30,551 nt of DNA from Haplomitrium mnioides (lineage: Eukaryota; Marchantiophyta; Haplomitriopsida; Calobryales). The position numbers and the translations under genes were made by a program. The stretch lies in contig JBNGIS010035655.1 of the NCBI GenBank assembly GCA_049999725.1, forward strand, positions 1 through 30,551. Reading direction: 5' to 3'. The notes under the pieces are model-generated. The model was not told where the DNA came from, did no database searches, and saw only the letters and a program-made list of their open reading frames with translations. Below, piece by piece: positions 30,206 to 30,551 of this stretch. How positions within the stretch are numbered: position 1 is the first letter of the stretch; every line of letters begins with the position of its first letter.

Positions 30206-30551
30206 TTAAGTGGGCTCCCCACTTAGGGAGGCGTCTGTCCGCAGATCCGCAGGCCTTCTGGTGTTGCCACATCATCCGTGGAATCTCGCAAAGGGCTTTG
30301 GAGACGCCACGTTTCCGTGGAATCTTGCAGGACCTTTCGGGGACTCCACTCTTTCGCAAGGACTTACCGACTCGGATGGATCGTTCGATCGGCCTCTACA
30401 GGGCTCGCTCTTGCTTGCGGTATCAAGGCGTCCCTCTTCCCTAGCCTTTCTCGCCCTCGTGACGATCTCACCTCCTCGTGTCAGCTCCTGATGCTTGCTT
30501 CCCGATTTGTGGTCGCTGCAGGACCCCCGCGATCTGCCTTTCTTTGGAGTG

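Larger units (their letters stand above)
27135..30551. mobile_element. Second copy of the GC-rich element, cut by the window end
   Basis: It starts TGTCGCTCCCCTG..GGGCCTTAACC, homologous to TGTCAGCCCCCTGGTCGGAGCCTTAAC at 8554. Colinear blocks follow: ACTTCCCTCGCGAGAAGC (27890), CTTGCACAAGAGAATG (28115), ACGT/hairpin modules (28900-29343), CCCCGTCAAACTTTC (29518), and TTAAGTGGGCTCC..GGGAGGC (30205). It is diverged from the first copy. No coding domain is seen. Its right end and target duplication are outside the window. Confidence 0.75.

Noticed and set aside
1-30551. tRNA, rRNA and organelle-derived genes
   Set aside because: No conserved tRNA box A/B pair in correct spacing, rRNA core or organelle gene was recognised when reading both strands; a dedicated covariance search would be needed to be certain.

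Overview
This is a nuclear, repeat-dominated window from a large plant genome. The evidence is nested LTR retrotransposons with initiator-Met-type primer binding sites, a chromovirus-type Ty3/gypsy pol, TATA boxes inside LTRs, GT..AG introns and a 100-base assembly gap. The clade cannot be fixed from this sequence; I lean towards a gymnosperm, fern or bryophyte-grade genome rather than a compact angiosperm. I found no intact protein-coding gene, no rRNA or tRNA gene and no CRISPR.

Left part (1-4070): a broken, intron-containing gene on the + strand whose spliced frame reads as a beta-class DNA amino-methyltransferase (N4-cytosine/N6-adenine type). A lysine-rich N-terminal part is followed by a DPPY-like motif (DIPYG), and then, across a clean 97-bp intron, by a motif X-like segment and a motif I SAM-binding loop, with an AATAAA signal after the stop. 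Several nonsense changes, a 50-bp tandem duplication and loss of both motif I glycines make it a pseudogene. Its first intron carries a CG-rich minisatellite with a 26-bp perfect palindrome, and a related minisatellite lies just downstream. An iMet-PBS-like site about 100 bp before the first ATG raises the possibility that the gene sits in a retroelement.

Middle part (4995-20250): two minus-strand chromovirus-like Ty3/gypsy relics of one family, each bounded by ~470-bp LTRs (TGCAATAGTA...TTTTACA in element orientation). Element 1 (4995-14052) has gag, PR, RT, RNase H and part of integrase. It is interrupted by an inverted solo LTR of the same family (8236-12730), which is itself interrupted by a 4,049-bp GC-rich element (8554-12602) flanked by a perfect 5-bp duplication CCTCT. 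This is three-level nesting that can be read directly. Element 2 (15887-20250) has lost most of gag but keeps RT, RNase H, integrase and a decayed chromodomain.

Right part (20250-30551): a third relic of the same family (20410-21725), a LINE reverse transcriptase fragment on the + strand (21976-22197), a relic of a different Ty3/gypsy lineage (23830-25740, minus) and a second copy of the GC-rich element (27135 to the window end). The two GC-rich copies are colinear and share a striking internal array of ACGT-core boxes (GCCACGTCATCCG) and CCGCC...GGCGG hairpins. They look like very long solo LTRs or a LARD-type non-autonomous element rather than genes.
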